Source: Malurus cyaneus samueli (taxonomy: Eukaryota; Chordata; Aves; Passeriformes; Maluridae). From it: DNA of 64,000 nt. The translations under genes and the position numbers were made by a program. Below the pieces are notes generated by a model. That model saw only the letters and a list, made by a program, of their open reading frames with translations, searched no databases and had not been told where the DNA came from. Below are positions 60,801 to 64,000 of the stretch, in pieces; within the stretch, counting starts at the first letter, position 1, and the number at the start of each line of letters is the position of its first letter. The stretch covers positions 40,995,522 to 41,059,521 of the forward strand of contig CM019216.1 of the NCBI GenBank assembly GCA_009741485.1. Reading direction: 5' to 3'.

Positions 60801-62777
60801 TTGTGTTTTGACAGACCTTTCAAGAGGGTTCTGTTGGTTTTTGTTGTTGTTGCTTTGGTTTGTTTTGTATTTTTTTTTCCTTTTTTTGTAATAGAGCTCA
60901 GAATTCTGCATCAAATAACAGTCTCATTAATAAGAGAATGTTACTGTTCTGTTTTTTGTGAGAATTAATATGCTTTCATTGCTGTTTTCTAAAGGTAGCA
61001 TGCTTTGTAGTGTTATTAAACAAAAAGGTTTGTAATAAAATTACTTCTATAATAGATTTTTGAAACTTGGCTTTTAGGTGGGCTTTGTGGTACAAGAAAT
61101 TCATTTACTCCTAAGATGCACCTGTACACTGATCCTTGTGTGTCCTGTTTTTTTAGAAATTGGAAAAGTTACTAAATTTTAATATCCAGAAGAAATAAAT
61201 TATTAATAAGTGAAACACAAGCAGGTATATTAGACATATAGTACAATAGTGAATTACTGTATCTTTTTTTTCGTATCAGATCTTAGTGAGCAGAGTTGTG
61301 CAAAACTGAGGGGTGTGTTATTGTTTATGTAAAAGTTTGGTTTTTAAAAAGAAAAAAAAAAACGTGTTAAGCCATTGCTCGAACAAAATGGAAGAAGTCT
61401 TTGGAAGAAGGAAACTTCTTCCAAAATGTAACCAAAGTCTAAGCCAAGAATGTAAAATGTAACCCAAGTCTTCTATTGTGTTTAGTGTAGGAAGATATTT
61501 TTTTTTTCTGCCCAGAAAAGTAATTTAGAAATGGGAGAATGATGGGATGTGGAAGGCTGTGGAGCAGAAGCAAAAATCATACTGGTTAAAATCTTTTTGC
61601 ACATGTACTAGTATTACAGCATACACATCTAAGGTGATCAAAGTACAGCAATCTGTCAATCTCTTGTATAATGGGTATGTGTAACTCCCAGCAGGCCACC
61701 ACTGGTTTATTTCCTCAGAACTGGGGTCTGTTTTGGCAAGTCAAAATGCAACAAGTGTCTGTATAATAACCACAGGGACTGAAGGAGAATCAAGTGGAAC
61801 AATCATTAAGCTCGTTTATATATTAAAATTATGAACTCCTGTAAAATATGAATTGCTGTTTTTCAGAAAAACGTCTTTCTTTTTTTTTTGCAGCATTGTT
61901 CCTGTATCCTTAAAGAAATTTTACTTAGTGGCTTATCTTTCAGTCATTTTTTCTTCCTTTCCCCTCCCTAGTATCACTTCTCCTACCCGTTTTTATTTTT
62001 CATTCGTGTTTTGTGCCTGAAGGTTAGAAGAGGCTGACTGTGCTGGAAGTGACTGCCTGCCTTTTGATTATTCATGGACAGTAATAGAAGGCACTTAAAA
62101 AGAACAATGAAATTGCTTATTTTTGTGATGGGCCATCTGTTGAATTGTTTTTTGCAACAATCACACAATAGTATCTATGTCATATCATTCTATTTTCAAC
62201 AGCAGCTGATTATGTATAGTTGGCTACTTGTCTTTATTTCTGAAGTCCCATGACCATTTAAATTCACCTCTGCAAACCTTTGCCTCAAAGGTAATAGAAA
62301 TGTAAAACAGCCGGTGTATATTTTCTTTCTATCTTCTGTTTTTTTTTCATGTCGTTCCTATTTAAGTAGGCTCTTAAATGTTTAGGTCTGTTTTCTGTGT
62401 CTCCCACCTGTAGTTTTATAATGGAAGTTAACATGGAATCATTTAGCAATTGGTAAAGAAATGGTGGAGTTCTGCAATAAAGAGTGGGCAAGTTTTGAAA
62501 GACTGTGGTACATTCACTGCTTATTAATTATCCCTTTTATTTTTTCCTCACCAAGCAATAATTAGAATCTTTTTCCATGGCTTTCACTAACAAGCATTTT
62601 CCTAGCTACAAAGCCACTTGCAGATCTATTGCAGCAGAAGCTGAAAGCAAGATAAAACAAATGTGTTGTCTTCTCAGGTCACTGACATTGCTGATGCCAT
62701 GATTCTGAAGCAGCTTTTTGAAAATCTCTTCCAAAATGGGGTTGTCGTTGTGGCAACATCTAACAGGCCGCCAGAAG
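39761..62777 (+). CDS. AFG1L: AFG1L / LACE1 (mitochondrial AFG1-like AAA ATPase), 5' part, six exons
   Basis: Coding exons are 39761-39848, 46736-46959, 55388-55439, 56056-56157, 57433-57563 and 62678-62777. All introns are GT-AG and the frame is continuous for 232 codons; the gene continues past the right edge (human protein about 481 aa). Residues 1-29 are rich in Arg and Leu without acidic residues, a likely mitochondrial presequence. Walker A is GDVGTGKT at 119-126, Walker B LLCFDEFQ with Asp196-Glu197, and sensor 1 is ATSNRPPE with Asn228. AFG1L/LACE1 is an inner-membrane-associated AAA ATPase reported to assist turnover of nuclear-encoded complex IV subunits with YME1L and to interact with p53. 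The start is chosen as the only ATG in a CpG-island exon giving a presequence that joins exon 2 in frame. No disabling change was seen. Confidence 0.97.
44178..44282 (+). mobile_element. CR1 LINE 3' end
   Basis: CAGCCTGGTCTAGTGGAAGG then GCCCATGGCAGGAGTGTTGG, ATCTAGATGATACTTCATC, CCCTTCCAAACCAAG and a closing ATTGTGTGATCT. These words follow the order of the CR1 3' end in sense. Diverged and severely 5'-truncated. Confidence 0.88.
44633..44667 (+). repeat. 13-bp tandem repeat, about 2.7 copies
   Basis: TGCAGTTATTGGC is repeated exactly twice, followed by TGCAGTTAT. The copies are identical, so the expansion is recent or maintained. Confidence 0.9.
44930..45420 (-). mobile_element. Possible ancient CR1/L3-like remnant, antisense
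   Basis: Plus strand follows the word order of antisense CR1 ORF2 regions seen in birds: GGATCCTTTTTTGCAGAGGT, GCTGGTCATTCTCC, CCTGTTGAATTGCATC, TTTGTCCAGTTTGTCAGAAT, CATGGATGAAAATCC and GATCCTGAGCCCTCTCGG. Similarity is weak and the family could be another LINE. Boundaries are approximate. Confidence 0.35.
45665..45715 (+). repeat. A-rich simple sequence
   Basis: Run of A followed by AAAC/AAACC units. Low complexity, and it does not sit at the end of a recognisable retroposed gene. Confidence 0.8.
46736..46959 (+). CDS. AFG1L: AFG1L exon 2
   Basis: Acceptor TATTTTTACAG. Encodes [20 protein letters not shown], then [40 protein letters not shown] and [15 protein letters not shown]. This is the helical region before the ATPase core, clearly matching LACE1. 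Donor GTGAGG. Confidence 0.97.
46960..55387 (+). other. AFG1L: AFG1L intron 2
   Basis: Largest AFG1L intron here, 8,428 bp. It contains a CR1 3' end at about 48950-49054, a T run at 49726-49739, A-rich stretches near 53140-53170, a 13-bp direct repeat at 54755-54767 and 54782-54794, and one undetermined base at 54795. No gene supported. Confidence 0.8.
48950..49054 (+). mobile_element. CR1 LINE 3' end remnant
   Basis: CATCATCCTCATGGGTCCC then CTGCCAACCCAAATCATTC and AATGATTCTGA match the CR1 3' terminus in sense, with an insertion or rearrangement between. Old copy with approximate left end. Confidence 0.65.
55388..55439 (+). CDS. AFG1L: AFG1L exon 3: start of Walker A
   Basis: Acceptor ACTTGCAG. 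Encodes [17 protein letters not shown] plus one base of Gly. It leads directly into the P-loop. Donor GTAAGT. Confidence 0.97.
55440..56055 (+). other. AFG1L: AFG1L intron 3
   Basis: GT-AG intron of 616 bp, AT-rich. Nothing else recognised. Confidence 0.85.
56056..56157 (+). CDS. AFG1L: AFG1L exon 4: Walker A lysine
   Basis: Acceptor TATTTGAAG. Completes GTGKT of the P-loop (Lys125-Thr126) and continues [20 protein letters not shown] then HGFMLDVHQ. Ends one base into an Arg codon. Donor GTAAGT. Confidence 0.97.
56158..57432 (+). other. AFG1L: AFG1L intron 4
   Basis: GT-AG intron of 1,275 bp, AT-rich. No repeat or RNA gene recognised. Confidence 0.85.
57433..57563 (+). CDS. AFG1L: AFG1L exon 5: Walker B
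   Basis: Acceptor ATCCTCTAAG. Completes Arg156 and encodes [20 protein letters not shown] then [20 protein letters not shown] and EFQ. Asp196-Glu197 are the Walker B catalytic pair. Donor GTAAGA. Confidence 0.97.
57564..62677 (+). other. AFG1L: AFG1L intron 5
   Basis: GT-AG intron of 5,114 bp. It includes T- and A-rich runs (60870-60890, 61350-61363, 61500-61508) and a perfect 11-bp inverted repeat at 61400-61425. No mobile element or gene recognised. Confidence 0.8.
61400..61425. repeat. Perfect inverted repeat with GAAA loop
   Basis: TTTGGAAGAAG pairs exactly with CTTCTTCCAAA across a GAAA loop, an 11-bp hairpin with a GNRA-type tetraloop if transcribed in the plus direction. It lies within AFG1L intron 5 and is preceded by another GGAAGAAG copy at 61390-61397. 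Function unknown. Confidence 0.7.
62678..62777 (+). CDS. AFG1L: AFG1L exon 6: sensor 1
   Basis: Acceptor TCTTCTCAG. Encodes [20 protein letters not shown] then [13 protein letters not shown] plus one base of the next codon (Asp expected). Asn228 is the sensor 1 residue. Donor GTAAAA. This is the last coding exon inside the window. Confidence 0.97.
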
Positions 62778-64000
62778 GTAAAAACAAACATTCTACCAAT
62801 ACTACTCAAATCCAGTGAATCTCACTATCTTACAAAACAATCGTATTTATATCATACTGTATTTTATACTAATGAACTCTGTAGTCTGCAAGAATCAGAG
62901 ATATTTCAGCTTGTTGCCCGCTTTTGCTTGTTCTTAAGGAAGAAAGGTTTTTCACTAAATCTTACTCCTCCTTTATCTCAAATTCTGAGTGCCCCTTCCC
63001 CCACCAATCTCAAAACCTTTTGCATTTTCTGATCTTCTCTACTCTATCCAAATAAGTGAGGGTATTTGTGGATTGGGGAGTTGAGAAGAGGTAGAATACC
63101 ACCTGTTTTGAATGGGGGTAAGAATAAGAAAAGATTGCATCCTGCAGAAGAGAGGGGCAGTGAGATCACATTCATTCCAGTTTCGAACTCAGAAACTTGC
63201 AGGCTTGCTCCACCAGCTCAAAGGAAAGCCACTTACCAATGATCATTCTTACATTCTTACAATCTGGTTTGGGGGAGTTACTTAAGTGGAGAGTTGTTTC
63301 CAATGTCACTCTTTTTTTAGAGTGACTAGTCACTTCTGGTGAGGATCTACTATCTGAGTAGATTCTTCTACAAAGTCCCCAGATCTGTGTGGGTTTTTTT
63401 GTAATTTTTTTGTAGGGGAGAAAAATGTTTGCATTTTATAGCATTAGCAGTTAGCATAATGCATAAACTTTTATGACACTTCAGAGTGATTAATTTGAAA
63501 TCTTGAAAAGTGACTGTAACTGTTAACTACCATTTATTTTCCTACCCAAATTAATTGTATAAAAGACAATTGCTAAAGATATGCAATTGTACAATGAACC
63601 TTATCTTTGCAAAAAAATTAAAAAAAATCCAAGCAAAAAAACCCATCCAAATATTTTTATTAGGGGAGAAAATATTTTCCCATTGGTTTATTTTCCTTTT
63701 TTGTGCAAACAAGATGAAATTGTAAATACTGTAGTTGAGTGAACTGCAGATAGACTGAATGCTGATGCTTTACTCACTTGAGAGCCATCCTTGTGTTTTC
63801 TGAAGCACTGCTCTTTACAGTTCAGGAGAATATTTTGTCATATCTTGAGGATTGTAGACAGTCTTTTAAATTCAAGATGTCATTACATGACCTTTATTGT
63901 TGTGTGGGTGTTTTAATGCATTAAGTCACTGTATCAACCTGAAAGACATCCATGTGTATTAAGTACCCCAGGGAATGTCAAGAACAGCATCTCCAAAACT
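62778..64000 (+). other. AFG1L: AFG1L intron 6, left part
   Basis: Intron sequence from the GTAAAA donor to the window edge. I looked for the next AFG1L exon (expected to begin with a DLYKNG-like stretch) and did not find it. No repeats recognised. Confidence 0.75.

Noticed and set aside
1..64000. CRISPR array, operon, phage, retroviral gene or other microbial-type system
   Set aside because: No regularly spaced repeats, no gene clusters without introns and no retroviral gene segments were seen. The window is an ordinary vertebrate locus with three spliced genes.

Overview
This is a eukaryotic window, best read as a bird and probably a songbird (Passeriformes). It holds three vertebrate genes in the order known from human 6q21 and its avian equivalent: NR2E1 (plus strand, 3' part), SNX3 (minus strand, complete) and AFG1L/LACE1 (plus strand, 5' part). 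All three are split by GT-AG introns, and their exons join in frame to the lengths expected of the families. The interspersed repeats are mostly CR1 LINE fragments. One copy near 28.7 kb is a tRNA-Ile-derived SINE with a CR1-like tail that I match from memory to TguSINE1, a passerine SINE; this is the basis for the songbird call. Most computed ORFs are chance frames, and many start at non-ATG codons.

Layout. 1-2033: NR2E1 intron, opening with a 325-nt run of pure pyrimidines and continuing as a CpG-rich region. 2034-11399: seven coding exons of NR2E1, from the second DNA-binding zinc finger to the stop. The first about 57 residues lie left of the window. 11400-12700: NR2E1 3' UTR with an internal duplication and a poly(A) signal at 12679. 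12700-15615: spacer between convergent genes, with an old CR1. 15615-33006: SNX3, four coding exons read right to left, 162 aa, CpG-island promoter at 32.6-33.3 kb. 33.3-38.6 kb: divergent spacer with a SINE-tail remnant. 38.6-39.67 kb: two CR1 fragments in opposite orientation, the second ending about 90 bp before the AFG1L start codon. 39761-62777: first six coding exons of AFG1L (232 codons), covering the mitochondrial presequence and the Walker A, Walker B and sensor 1 motifs. The rest lies right of the window.

The three genes do not form a functional unit. NR2E1 is a neural-stem-cell nuclear receptor, SNX3 a PI3P-binding endosomal sorting nexin, and AFG1L a mitochondrial AAA ATPase. SNX3 and AFG1L are divergent, each with a CpG-island, housekeeping-type promoter carrying ZNF143-like motifs. 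NR2E1 and SNX3 converge.

I saw no CRISPR array, operon, phage, retroviral gene or novel gene system. The points most worth checking are regulatory or repeat-based: the pyrimidine tract, the 3' UTR duplication in NR2E1, the CR1 end abutting the AFG1L promoter, the TISU-like start of AFG1L and the ZNF143-like motifs.
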